Shown here piece after piece: positions 1 to 7,926 of a stretch of 64,000 nucleotides of DNA. Every line of letters starts with the position of its first letter. Within the stretch, counting starts at the first letter, position 1. The stretch spans positions 1,984,001 to 2,048,000 of the forward strand of contig NZ_CP050497.1 of NCBI RefSeq assembly GCF_018336815.1, in the 5' to 3' direction. Both the position numbers and the translations under genes were made by a program. The notes under the pieces were generated by a model. That model saw nothing but the letters and a program-made list of their open reading frames with translations. It had not been told where the DNA came from and searched no databases. This DNA comes from Treponema vincentii. Lineage in GTDB: Bacteria > Spirochaetota > Spirochaetia > Treponematales > Treponemataceae.

Positions 1-1006
1 CTTCCGGACGCTCATCAATCAGCAAAACGATGAGATATACTTCAGGATGATTTTGCGTTATGGCATTCGCGATTTGCTGCATTAGAATTGTCTTACCGGT
101 GCGAGGAGGAGCGACAATCAAAGAACGCTGCCCTTTTCCGATCGGACAAAACAAATCCATAATGCGGGTTGAGTAAAGTTCACTTGTTGTTTCCAGATTG
201 AGTTTTTGGCGGGGATACAGCGGGGTAAGGTTATCGAAAGGAATGCGGCTTTGAGCAATGGATACATCTTCAAAGTTTACCGACTCAACCCGTAGCAGGG
301 CAAAAAAGCGTTCTCCTTCTTTAGGTGAGCGGATTTGCCCGTATACGGTATCGCCCGTTTTAAGGTTGAACAAGCGAATCTGGCTCGGCGAAATATAAAT
401 ATCGTCGGAACCTGATAAATAGCTATTCTGCGGCGAACGCAAAAAGCCGTAACCATCGGGTAGAATTTCCAAAGCGCCTGAGGCAAAAATAATGCCGCCG
501 TTTTCGGTATGATGTTTCAGGATAAAAAAGATAATTTCCTGCTTCTTCATCGCAACCATATCTTCATGCGGTATACCGTACTGTGCCGCCAAATCACGCA
601 AGGCATGCATACCCATACGTGTTAAGTCATTGATAACCAGTTTCAGTTTGTTTTCATTGTCTTCGGAACCGTTATTTCCATCTATAGCGGCGGAATCCGG
701 CGTTCGGTTGTAGGTTCTCCGCATAGAAGATTGGCGGCGCGGTCTTTTCTCTCCCTCAGGAACACTTCCCTCACCGGTTGATTTTCTACGCATACGAGAT
801 CGTACTACTAATTTTTTTTCAGACGATTCATCGGGTGCAGCAGGATGTTCTACACCATTGTCTGTTTCATGTATAAACCTTTCGGTTTCAGAGGACACGG
901 TACCCGCGGCCTCTTGTTGCTCAAGATTCAACTCAGGCTGTTCTGAAAAATCCGGAGCGGCTCCGTCAGCAGTAAAAGGCGAACGGCGTACTTTTAAGAT
1001 TGTCAT
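1..1006 (-). CDS. rho: Transcription termination factor Rho (3' end outside window)
   Basis: RNA-dependent hexameric helicase that ends transcription at unstructured C-rich RNA. Read on the minus strand from ATG at 1006, preceded by a GGAGAA ribosome site. About 335 residues are visible and the frame runs off the left edge. The first 120 or so residues are a charged, basic, low-complexity extension, longer than in E. coli Rho. A Rho N-terminal helical segment follows, then the cold-shock-like RNA-binding domain (DGYGFLRSP around residue 180), then Walker A (APPRTGKT around residue 299). The last visible residues are LLIDERPE, the Walker B region. Identity is secure. The C-terminal motor half cannot be examined. 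Confidence 0.93.
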   Translation of the reverse strand, partial: MTILKVRRSPFTADGAAPDFSEQPELNLEQQEAAGTVSSETERFIHETDNGVEHPAAPDESSEKKLVVRSRMRRKSTGEGSVPEGEKRPRRQSSMRRTYNRTPDSAAIDGNNGSEDNENKLKLVINDLTRMGMHALRDLAAQYGIPHEDMVAMKKQEIIFFILKHHTENGGIIFASGALEILPDGYGFLRSPQNSYLSGSDDIYISPSQIRLFNLKTGDTVYGQIRSPKEGERFFALLRVESVNFEDVSIAQSRIPFDNLTPLYPRQKLNLETTSELYSTRIMDLFCPIGKGQRSLIVAPPRTGKTILMQQIANAITQNHPEVYLIVLLIDERPE

Positions 1007-1254
1007 AAAATTTCTCCATAGTAAATTTTAATTAAAAAATATCAAGAAGATACGGAGTATTCTTTAAGAAAGATTAGCTTTGATAAGTTGGTTTAGAAAA
1101 CACTGTTTCAAGTAAAAAAGCCTTTATTAGAAAGCATGAGTGTTTCCGTCTATTCCGCAATAAACTTTTTTAAATACTATCAGCTATTACGAAATAAGAA
1201 ATGCCAAAGTTACCGCCGATTATCCTCATATCAGAGTTAGTCGGCAACTCCTTT

Positions 1255-1284
1255 ATTTTATCTTGTTATTTTTTCTCTTGTCAA
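1255..1284 (-). promoter_or_regulatory. Sigma70-type promoter upstream of rho
   Basis: On the minus strand TTGACA (1284-1279) is followed after 18 bases by TAAAAT (1260-1255). Transcription from here would leave a leader of about 240 bases before the rho start at 1006. The promoter lies just beyond the pncC stop codon. Only the hexamers are seen; activity is inferred. Confidence 0.55.
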
Positions 1285-1299
1285 GGGGATGCTATAACC

Positions 1300-1812
1300 T
1301 TATCGGTTTTGGCAACCTCTTTTTAATTGCTGCAATAGCATTTGCATTGCAGCAGTATAGGTCTGTTCACGAATCGCATCGCGCACACCGCTAAACAGAT
1401 ACTTTTCAGAATATACAAAAGCAGCATTTTCATTACTCGCACAGGCAATACACACCGTCCCCACCGGCAGTTTTGGAGTTCCCCCGTCAGGTCCCGCAAG
1501 TCCGGTTACTGCAAGAGCATAACCCTTCTTGCCCGAAGAATCCGAAGCAATGGCTAAGGCTCCTTTTGCCATTGCAACTGCGGTTTCAATACTTACCACG
1601 CCAAAGTCTTCCAAAATTTTGGCAGGAACATTTAACAGATGATGCTTTGCCTGCTCCGAATAGGTTACCCATCCGCCCCAAAAAACTTCGGAAGCGCCGG
1701 GCACATCCGTAATGTATTTTGCAATTAAGCCGCCTGTTAACGATTCAGCCGTTACAAGAAAAAGATTCTTACGTTTTAGCTCGTCAAATATATAATGAAT
1801 TTGTGGAAACAT
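1300..1812 (-). CDS. pncC: Nicotinamide-nucleotide amidohydrolase (CinA C-terminal domain family)
   Basis: 170-residue stand-alone CinA-C domain, which deamidates NMN to nicotinic acid mononucleotide in pyridine nucleotide salvage. Family signatures visible are TAESLTGG near residue 22, the GAS...WGGWVTYS segment, and AVTGLAGPDGG near residue 102. There is no N-terminal molybdopterin-binding-like domain, so this is the short form. The ATG overlaps the stop of the bactofilin gene by one base (TAATG), indicating translational coupling. It is the last gene of the HU-lnt-bactofilin-pncC run. Family confidence is high; the exact substrate is inferred from the family. Confidence 0.88.
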   Translation of the reverse strand: MFPQIHYIFDELKRKNLFLVTAESLTGGLIAKYITDVPGASEVFWGGWVTYSEQAKHHLLNVPAKILEDFGVVSIETAVAMAKGALAIASDSSGKKGYALAVTGLAGPDGGTPKLPVGTVCIACASNENAAFVYSEKYLFSGVRDAIREQTYTAAMQMLLQQLKRGCQNR

Positions 1813-2219
1813 TAGCTACGCAGCTTTTGCTTGAGTTGTTCGGGAGACATGGAAAAGAGATTCGCATCAATTCCGGCATTGTCTCGTATCATCTGTACGG
1901 CACCTTCAAATGATACATTGTCTGCAATCTTAATACGGGCTGCATGGACATCCCCATGCACAATGCTGCCGGCTTTCATCTCTATCTTATCGGCAGCAGT
2001 TAAAGAACCGTAAACAGTACCTTCAATAACGATCGAAGCGGCTCTAATATACTGAGTTTTACAAACTGCACCTTTTTCTATTAATAAAAAGCCTTGCGCA
2101 TCTATAGCACCCGAAAAAGTACCTTGGATATGCAGGTCTTCAGTAAATTTCAAAAAACCGTCAAATACCGTCTCTTTCCCTAAAACGGTTAGTTTTTTTT
2201 CTTTATCGATTTTTTTCAT
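1812..2219 (-). CDS. Bactofilin (polymer-forming cytoskeletal protein)
   Basis: 135 residues dominated by the short repeating hydrophobic/Gly pattern of a right-handed beta-helix (for example IQGTFSGAIDAQGFLLIEKGA and VIEGTVYGSLTAADKIEMKAGSIVHGD in successive rungs), flanked by a charged N-terminus and a short C-terminal tail. Bactofilins self-assemble into filaments that position wall enzymes and shape cells, and several spirochaetes use them for helical form. The start overlaps the lnt stop as ATGA, and the stop overlaps pncC. No signal peptide or membrane segment is present, as expected for a cytoplasmic filament. Confidence 0.88.
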   Translation of the reverse strand: MKKIDKEKKLTVLGKETVFDGFLKFTEDLHIQGTFSGAIDAQGFLLIEKGAVCKTQYIRAASIVIEGTVYGSLTAADKIEMKAGSIVHGDVHAARIKIADNVSFEGAVQMIRDNAGIDANLFSMSPEQLKQKLRS

Positions 2220-3853
2220 GCAGCTTTCCTATGATTGAGTATAGCCCGTACCGAGCCGATAATCAAGAGGCAGACAGCCGCTATTGCTGCTATAAACCCT
2301 AAAACGTCGCCCCAAAGCACATACCATGTATTCGAGTTTGTTGTAAACACAGGAATATCAACGCATATATATCCTTCGATAAACGGCGAAAGCATCGCAG
2401 TAATATGCCCATGCGGACTAATTGCCGCGGTTTGACCCGATGCAGTTGCCCTCACCATCGGTAAGCGGGTTTCTACAGCTCGAAATACACTCATACTTAA
2501 ATGCTGATATTGACAGGCAACGCTTTTCGCCCATGCATCATTTGACATATTGACAAATAACCTTGCTCCATGACGCGCAAAACGTCTCGTAATATAACCG
2601 AACGTATCTTCAAAGCAAATTGGAACGGAAAAGTTCAATCCGTTCACCGAAAAAACTGTTGGCTCGGTTCCTTTTTCCCAAAAATGAGTATCATTCGCAA
2701 GCAATGCGTCATAAATAGCAGGAAATGTTTTTTTGTACGGAAAATGCTCCGTAAAGGGTACCAAATGCATCTTTCTGTATTGCTCGGGCTGCGGTGGAAA
2801 TACGTTCTCCTTAGGGCGGAATAGTAAAGCAGCATTATAATCGAGCCGATCTTCTATACTCGCACCGGTTGGCGCTTTTACGGCATCGTCATTTCCGATT
2901 AAAAACGGTACCGGCTTCGTATCAAGATAGGTTAAAAGCTCATGTACAAGCTCAAAGGTATTTCGATCTTCACGATACCGATAATGCCAATCGATACGGG
3001 GGATAAAAGCGGTTTCCGGCCATACGACAAGTGCAAGTTTCGGATTATCGGCGATGGCCTGATCCGACAGTGTTTTCAGCGTTTTAAAATCTCTTTTATA
3101 CGCCTCAATTCCTCCTACCCATGGATCGGAGTTCGGCTGAATAAGTGCGATACTTGCCGTCGGGGCATCTTTGTAATCCCGCTGGACGGACACGCCGTAA
3201 ATCAATGCTACAATGACACAGAGACACCAAATCAACGCAGAGGCACGCTCCCGATATGCAAATGTACGAAACTCACGGAACCAGTTTTGCACCGGCTCCT
3301 TGCAATGCGGTTTTATTCCGGCAGCTATCCAGGCAGATGGAAAGCAGACTAACGCAGAGACACCCCATACCCCGAAAATCGATGCAATCTGAATGAGGGG
3401 TATAAACTGCCACTGTGAATAACCGACCAAGCCGTAAGAAAAGCCAAGGAACCCAAGTGTTTTAATGTACTCATATCCAATCCAAATGAGCCATTGTACG
3501 ATAAAACCGTATCGGGGAAAATAGATATCAGCCAATTTAAGCAGTGGAATCGTGAGCATGTAATAAAAAAAATATTCCAGCGCAACAATATACATTGCAA
3601 GCGGATGAAAGCCCCATAACCAATAACTGAATATACAATAATTAAGTACGCCGTAAACTCCGCCCCACAAAAAAGAAGAAGGGAGCGAAATTCTACGGAC
3701 TAAAATGAGAAGTGGGATAAAAATAATATAGGCAAGGAATGGCAACCCTGTCGAAACTAAAAAACCGGGCTGCGAAAAAGCAAAAAGAGCAGAAGAACTT
3801 ACAAGTAGAGCGACATTAACACCCCAATAGGCAAGTTTTCTACTTCTTTGCAT
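2216..3853 (-). CDS. lnt: Apolipoprotein N-acyltransferase
   Basis: 545-residue inner-membrane enzyme that adds the third acyl chain to the N-terminal cysteine of lipoproteins. Several hydrophobic segments fill the first 220 residues. A nitrilase-type periplasmic domain and a final membrane helix near residue 515 follow. The nitrilase triad fits: Glu in VVWPETAF (about 278), Lys in RKMHLVPF (about 360) and Cys in VPICFEDTFGY (about 412). It overlaps the HU gene by 14 bases at its start and bactofilin by 4 at its end. It would act on the several lipoproteins encoded in this window. Confidence 0.94.
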   Translation of the reverse strand: MQRSRKLAYWGVNVALLVSSSALFAFSQPGFLVSTGLPFLAYIIFIPLLILVRRISLPSSFLWGGVYGVLNYCIFSYWLWGFHPLAMYIVALEYFFYYMLTIPLLKLADIYFPRYGFIVQWLIWIGYEYIKTLGFLGFSYGLVGYSQWQFIPLIQIASIFGVWGVSALVCFPSAWIAAGIKPHCKEPVQNWFREFRTFAYRERASALIWCLCVIVALIYGVSVQRDYKDAPTASIALIQPNSDPWVGGIEAYKRDFKTLKTLSDQAIADNPKLALVVWPETAFIPRIDWHYRYREDRNTFELVHELLTYLDTKPVPFLIGNDDAVKAPTGASIEDRLDYNAALLFRPKENVFPPQPEQYRKMHLVPFTEHFPYKKTFPAIYDALLANDTHFWEKGTEPTVFSVNGLNFSVPICFEDTFGYITRRFARHGARLFVNMSNDAWAKSVACQYQHLSMSVFRAVETRLPMVRATASGQTAAISPHGHITAMLSPFIEGYICVDIPVFTTNSNTWYVLWGDVLGFIAAIAAVCLLIIGSVRAILNHRKAA

Positions 3854-4178
3854 TCGGTACTTTCTCCCCTACAATCGGATGAACAGCAGCGCTCAATATC
3901 TTTCCCGGCCGAAATACGACCACCGAATGATCCGTAGTATTCACTAATTCACCCGTTTTGGGATTTCGCATTCCCTTTCGCCCCTTACGGAATTGTACTG
4001 AAAACGTACCAAAACCGCGAATTTCTATTGTTTCACCTCGTTGCAAAGCTTCAAACATTTCTGAAAAGAACGAATCGCTTATCGAATGAATATCCTTCAA
4101 CATGTGATCTGTTTTTTTATAAATTGCATCAACAATGCTTGTCTTTGTTTGTTTACTTACTTGTTTATGTTTACTCAT
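3840..4178 (-). CDS. HU/IHF-family DNA-binding protein
   Basis: 112-residue nucleoid protein. The DNA-binding beta-arm is clear (RGFGTFSVQFRKGRKGMRNPKTGE, around residues 54-77). It is preceded by helices carrying the dimer core and an N-terminal extension of about a dozen Lys/Gln/Thr-rich residues not seen in typical 90-residue HU. The C-terminus continues past the usual FRPGK end with about 18 residues. It sits at the head of the lnt operon and its 3' end overlaps lnt by 14 bases. HU and IHF cannot be told apart by eye, so no symbol is given. Confidence 0.9.
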   Translation of the reverse strand: MSKHKQVSKQTKTSIVDAIYKKTDHMLKDIHSISDSFFSEMFEALQRGETIEIRGFGTFSVQFRKGRKGMRNPKTGELVNTTDHSVVVFRPGKILSAAVHPIVGEKVPNAKK

Positions 4179-4433
4179 CTTTAACCTTCCAGATGGAATA
4201 CAAAATTTTCTCTTAAAAGCAACCTTTCAAATAACAGTGCAAACAGCCAAACCGGTTGTTGTTTTAAAAAGGCAGAAGCGTAAGGAGATGTCATTTATAT
4301 ATCATATTCCCATTATCCTAATTACCATCGCCTACACCGGCAAATAGAAACACAAACAATAACATCTTCCGTACTTCTATTGATAAAGTCAAAAAAGGAT
4401 AAGGGATAATGAAAATGTAAAAAGATAAATACG

Positions 4434-4706
4434 CTATTTTTGTGCAAAAGTTACATTATACAACTTTTGCATACGGGACTTTTTTCGTGCAGCGGCATTT
4501 TTTGTAATAATTCCCTTCCGAGCAGCACTATCGAGCTGATGCGCAAGTTCTTTTAATAACGTCATAGCAGATTCTGCATTTTTTTCAACAACAGCCAGCG
4601 TATACTTTTTAGCACATGTCCGTGCTGCCGACTTCACTGATTTATTATGGATACGACGTACTTCACTCTGTTTATGTCGTTTTATAGCAGATGCATTATT
4701 AGCCAT
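4434..4706 (-). CDS. rpsT: 30S ribosomal protein S20
   Basis: 90-residue basic, helical protein starting MANNASAIKRHKQSEVRR and containing the S20 core (SAARTCAKKYTLAV, LDSAARKGIITKNAAARKKSRM). A strong GGAGG ribosome site lies about 8 bases before the ATG. It binds the 16S rRNA 5' domain in the small subunit. It is flanked by intergenic gaps on both sides, so it is probably transcribed alone or read through from the upstream RelA/SpoT-TPR gene. The gap after it (4179-4433) shows no gene. Confidence 0.95.
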   Translation of the reverse strand: MANNASAIKRHKQSEVRRIHNKSVKSAARTCAKKYTLAVVEKNAESAMTLLKELAHQLDSAARKGIITKNAAARKKSRMQKLYNVTFAQK

Positions 4707-4754
4707 TTAAAAACCTCCAATAAAATTGCTAGCATATAATACAGACTAGTGATA

Positions 4755-5984
4755 TTAAACCATATCGATCTTTTTTGCAATAGCTTCCCTTAATTTCTTT
4801 TCTTCTTCTGACGGGAGTCCGAGTGCGGAAGCATTATCAAGATCATGCAAAGCTGGAATAAGTTGATTCTCTTGAAAATAAGCTAGTGCGCGCCTAAAAT
4901 ATACGTGAGCTTGATATCCGTTTATTTCAAGCGACTTTGTAAACATCGTAATTGCCTCTAAATTTTTATCCATCATCATCAATACGATACCTGCATAATA
5001 ATACGAGCGGAAATTCTTAGGGTTTTCGTCAAGACTGGCAGAAAAATCCTTATATGCATTTTTATATGCACCTTGAGCAAAAAAAGCCATACCGCGATGT
5101 TTATAGACAATGGATGCAACCAATGCATTCGGTTTTTGATTTAATATCTTAGTGTACAACGTTTCCGCTGTTGGAAAATCTCCACGATTATGCGCTCTAA
5201 TAGCATGGAAAATCATACTATCGATTGTTTCTAAAGCGGAAATATTCATCACTCCCTCATTGGATTTTTCCTCAATCTCTGAAGAATCACCGAGTAGATC
5301 CTTTGTGAATTCGTCGGCACGCGAATAAAACTGTTCACGCCGCTTATCAAGTTCCGTATTCAAACTATTTTGAGCATCTCTAATTTCTTGGAAGAGTATA
5401 TCCGCGAGGCTGAGGCTCGCGTTAATTGAAGCAAACTTTCGTTTAAGCGGAAAATCAAAGGGAGAAAATTCAAATTTATAAATCAGCTCATGTTCAACTT
5501 CCGCCCACGCATCCTGTAAAATCGTTCTAATTTGGACTTCAAAGATCAGATTCTCAGGCAATAGTAATCCTACCGTAAAACTTTCAGGAATATCAGCTAA
5601 AACATGAGTAGACTCATAACCGAATTCCCGAAAAGTACGGTCGGCACCTTTTCGCTCAACTTCTTTAACGGTAAAATTTTTTACTAAGATATTTTCTACT
5701 TCCCCGAGATTCTGCAAAAAGGGACATACAATCCGAATTCCAATCAAATCGGTTACAACAGGAAATTTAATTGACGGATCGGCAGGCGGAAATTTTAATA
5801 ACTTTTCATAATAGCTGTCAAAACTTTTTACCCGCGTTTTATACGCAGGCAGTGCAGACACCTTAACGATTGAACGTAGATAATCTTCAAGACGTTTTAA
5901 CAGAACAACAAAATGTGCATGATAATCGTTATATTGCTTTTTTAATTGATTTTTATCAGGTATCCACACAGTATTAAATGACAT
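4755..5984 (-). CDS. RelA/SpoT-type nucleotidyltransferase domain fused to TPR repeats
   Basis: About 409 residues. The N-terminal half is a (p)ppGpp synthetase-type fold: RVKSFDSYYEKLLK, VTDLIGIRIVCPF, GYESTHVLADIP and FEVQIRTILQDAWAEVEHELIYK match the substrate-binding blocks in order. No HD hydrolase, TGS or ACT domain is present. After a charged linker the C-terminal half holds three or four TPR units (AHNRGDFPTAETLYTKIL, YKNAYKDFSASLDENP, KNLEAITMFTKSLEING, NQLIPALHDLDNA). I chose ATG 5984 because the earlier in-frame ATG at 6020 lies inside the flaA terminator hairpin. Whether it makes an alarmone is inferred. A second, shorter synthetase is at 34701-35399. Confidence 0.82.
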   Translation of the reverse strand: MSFNTVWIPDKNQLKKQYNDYHAHFVVLLKRLEDYLRSIVKVSALPAYKTRVKSFDSYYEKLLKFPPADPSIKFPVVTDLIGIRIVCPFLQNLGEVENILVKNFTVKEVERKGADRTFREFGYESTHVLADIPESFTVGLLLPENLIFEVQIRTILQDAWAEVEHELIYKFEFSPFDFPLKRKFASINASLSLADILFQEIRDAQNSLNTELDKRREQFYSRADEFTKDLLGDSSEIEEKSNEGVMNISALETIDSMIFHAIRAHNRGDFPTAETLYTKILNQKPNALVASIVYKHRGMAFFAQGAYKNAYKDFSASLDENPKNFRSYYYAGIVLMMMDKNLEAITMFTKSLEINGYQAHVYFRRALAYFQENQLIPALHDLDNASALGLPSEEEKKLREAIAKKIDMV

Positions 5985-6003
5985 AATCAAACTCAGAGCA
6001 AAA

Positions 6004-6032
6004 AAATAGGCGGTATTCAATACCGCCTATTT
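6004..6032 (-). terminator. Rho-independent terminator of flaA
   Basis: On the minus strand a 12-bp GC-rich stem (AAATAGGCGGTA with its complement, loop of about 5) is followed directly by a run of T (coding sense), about 25 bases after the flaA stop. This is a textbook intrinsic terminator. Confidence 0.85.
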
Positions 6033-6054
6033 GTATTAAGCAACTAATGCATTA

Positions 6055-7122
6055 TTAGTTTGCAGCCTCTGTTGAATTTCCTGCTGCTGCAGAACCTTCA
6101 GAAGGAGTAAAACCTGCTTCGGTCGCCATCTTCTCCTGCTCTAAGAAGCGGAGAACTTGTGTTTGACCAAAGCGAGACATTTCAAGTTGCATACGCTCGT
6201 TGTTCATCTTTGTCTGGATACCCCAGATATCTTCATCAGCAAAATCGCGGACGGTGTTCAACACAGCTTTATCATAGATAAGCTTAACGTCTTTGAAGTA
6301 ACCGACAAAAGGACCACCGTCATGCGCTGCATCACGAGTAACCAAGAACCCTTCAAAAGCGCTGAAAGGAAGCGACTTCGGATATACCGGATAGAGCCGA
6401 GTCTCGCGGGCACGCACGTCCGTTAAATATGCAGGGTTATTCCATACAAGCTCTTTCCATCCGTCAAACAGCAGATAACCCATGAAATAGCGCTTTACTT
6501 CATTCTTTTCGTTGCGAATAAGTACGTAAAGACCATGGGGGAAATTCATACCGTAAGTATTAACCGCAATAGACTTGATAACACCGGTATTGCGTACAAC
6601 ACCGTATCCGTCTTCAAAGCGGCCTTTTCCGGAAGCTTTTTCCTCATCGGTTGCTTCCTGAATATTTCCCTGATCATCAACCTGCGCAAGTGGTTCATAG
6701 CTGGGAATATTGAAAGTAGGCTCGATTGTTGCGCTCGCGTTATGCGCCCACAGAGGGAACTCAATGCGGACACCCATCATGGTTTGACCGGCAAAGTTCT
6801 TCGCTTCATCGCTTACCTTTGCTTCAGTAGCATGAGAAACCGCAACAGCAGTCGGATTGCGAGAAGATGAGTTCAAAACGACTTCCCACTGACCGATAGC
6901 CAGAGATGTTCTCATCAGAGCCTTCTGCTCATCGGTGTAGGTAGAACCTGCGACGGTCGCATAATCCATAACCGTTCTGCGGTTCTGAGTCATAGCACCG
7001 TTCTTATCCGCAAGGATATCTGCGTTCAATAACGCAAAGTCAACCAAAATTGCTTCTTCAGCAACCGCAAATGCACCGATAAAGAGAAGTGCAATCGCTA
7101 CAAGTATGCTTGTTCTTTTCAT
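6055..7122 (-). CDS. flaA: Flagellar filament outer layer (sheath) protein FlaA
   Basis: 355-residue spirochaetal FlaA, the sheath of the periplasmic flagellar filament. A cleavable signal peptide (MKRTSILVAIALLFIGAFAVA) shows Sec export. The family blocks are present: TVMDYATVAGSTY, VRIEFPLWAHNASATIEPTF, GLYVLIRNEKNEVKRYFMGYLLFDGWKELVWNNP and FVGYFKDVKLIYD. The gene has its own strong promoter (7165-7193), a GGAG ribosome site and an intrinsic terminator, so it is a single-gene unit suited to high expression. It sits beside an envelope-glycan cluster, which may be relevant because flagellar proteins of treponemes are reported to be glycosylated (a link not shown here). Confidence 0.95.
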   Translation of the reverse strand: MKRTSILVAIALLFIGAFAVAEEAILVDFALLNADILADKNGAMTQNRRTVMDYATVAGSTYTDEQKALMRTSLAIGQWEVVLNSSSRNPTAVAVSHATEAKVSDEAKNFAGQTMMGVRIEFPLWAHNASATIEPTFNIPSYEPLAQVDDQGNIQEATDEEKASGKGRFEDGYGVVRNTGVIKSIAVNTYGMNFPHGLYVLIRNEKNEVKRYFMGYLLFDGWKELVWNNPAYLTDVRARETRLYPVYPKSLPFSAFEGFLVTRDAAHDGGPFVGYFKDVKLIYDKAVLNTVRDFADEDIWGIQTKMNNERMQLEMSRFGQTQVLRFLEQEKMATEAGFTPSEGSAAAGNSTEAAN

Positions 7123-7164
7123 TCAAAAGCTCCTTTTCCTGTTAAGAATGCCCTGTTGTTGATA

Positions 7165-7193
7165 AGTATACGAAAGATACTTATTCTTGTCAA
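7165..7193 (-). promoter_or_regulatory. Strong sigma70-type promoter of flaA with overlapping inverted repeat
   Basis: Minus strand TTGACA (7193-7188), 17-base spacer, TATACT (7170-7165): nearly consensus. The 6-bp inverted repeat AAGTAT (7164-7169) / ATACTT (7177-7182) covers the -10 and part of the spacer and could be an operator. The -35 overlaps the end of the upstream GerMN gene. No sigma28-type flagellar promoter is apparent. Confidence 0.8.
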
Positions 7194-7672
7194 CTCTTTT
7201 TATTATCGGTTGAACTATGATAATTTTTTACATAGGCCGACACACCGTCAATATAAAAATAAACGGCGCCGATATTTTTACAGTTTACCGCAATATTCTT
7301 CCGCAGCAATGTATAGACGGTATGAAAGTCCGGAGCCTTAATATCCGGCGTTAAAACCTGTGCAGGAAAATCGATATATAATGCATTATCACGCACAAAA
7401 CAACTGCGAAGGCGTAATTCGGGATCGGCAAAACGTAAAAAACGGTGATCGGCAGGACCGAGCAGCAATTCATTCACTAACGATACGGCAAACTCAGACT
7501 CAGACAACGGCGGCAAATATCGTTCTTCAATACCGATGCCGCCATCACTTTGTTGAAAATACAAAAGCGTACGCTCCTGTTTAGAACTCGTCATATACGA
7601 TAAAAACAACATTCCGGCAATTACGCTAAGCAGCAGCCGGCATATCAGCCTCGGCTTTGTAAAAAAATTCAT
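7190..7672 (-). CDS. GerMN-domain protein with N-terminal membrane anchor
   Basis: 160 residues: a hydrophobic N-terminal segment (LLLSVIAGMLFLSYM, about 12-27), then a GerMN domain recognised by VSLVNELLLGPADHRFLRF, LRSCFVRDNALYIDFPAQVL and YTLLRKNIAVNCKNIGAVYFYIDG. GerMN domains occur in spore germination lipoproteins and in many non-spore-formers next to wall amidases, as here (amidase at 7927-8958). It is probably an extracytoplasmic wall-associated protein. A second, larger GerMN protein opens the same cluster at 16195-17214. The exact role is unknown. Confidence 0.78.
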   Translation of the reverse strand: MNFFTKPRLICRLLLSVIAGMLFLSYMTSSKQERTLLYFQQSDGGIGIEERYLPPLSESEFAVSLVNELLLGPADHRFLRFADPELRLRSCFVRDNALYIDFPAQVLTPDIKAPDFHTVYTLLRKNIAVNCKNIGAVYFYIDGVSAYVKNYHSSTDNKKS

Positions 7673-7687
7673 CTCAACCTTACCTAT

Positions 7688-7832
7688 CAGGGTAATCGCA
7701 TCAGATATTTTTTGAGAATCCCCGCAGAAAAATGAGGCCGTTCAACCAGAGTTGAACCTCTTCGCGGTTCAAATGGTTGCCCAACCTCATTTTTCTGCGA
7801 TTCTTATCTATTTGTCTGATGCGATTACCCTG
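7688..7832. repeat. 145-bp nested palindromic element between amidase and GerMN genes
   Basis: Perfect 18-bp terminal inverted repeats CAGGGTAATCGCATCAGA (7688-7705 and 7815-7832) enclose a second inverted pair: AGAATC (7715-7720) and GCAGAAAAATGAGG (7724-7737) against 7785-7804. An inner GTTCAAC/GTTGAAC hairpin (7740-7757) follows. The whole element can fold into one long branched hairpin. No reading frame stands out. It could be a miniature inverted-repeat element or a processing/attenuation structure. No target-site duplication is obvious. Confidence 0.75.
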
Positions 7833-7848
7833 CTTTTAGCAATAACCC

Positions 7849-7876
7849 GCACGAAATTTTCGAAAAAATTTCGTGC
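7849..7876. repeat. 12-bp perfect hairpin after the amidase gene
   Basis: GCACGAAATTTT (7849-7860), loop CGAA, AAAATTTCGTGC (7865-7876). It lies about 50 bases past the amidase stop. There is no T-run after the stem on either strand, so it is more likely an mRNA-stabilising or processing hairpin than an intrinsic terminator. Confidence 0.6.
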
Positions 7877-7926
7877 AAAAGGAAGGCAACCGCTCCAAAT
7901 ATTTGAATGCGTTTGCCTAGTTTTAC

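Noticed and set aside
5985-6020. Upstream in-frame ATG at 6020 for the RelA/SpoT-TPR gene
   Set aside because: It falls inside the flaA terminator hairpin and has no ribosome site; ATG 5984 is preferred.
7740-7790. tRNA-like GGTTCAAAT sequence
   Set aside because: It is part of the nested palindrome; no acceptor or anticodon arm can be formed around it.
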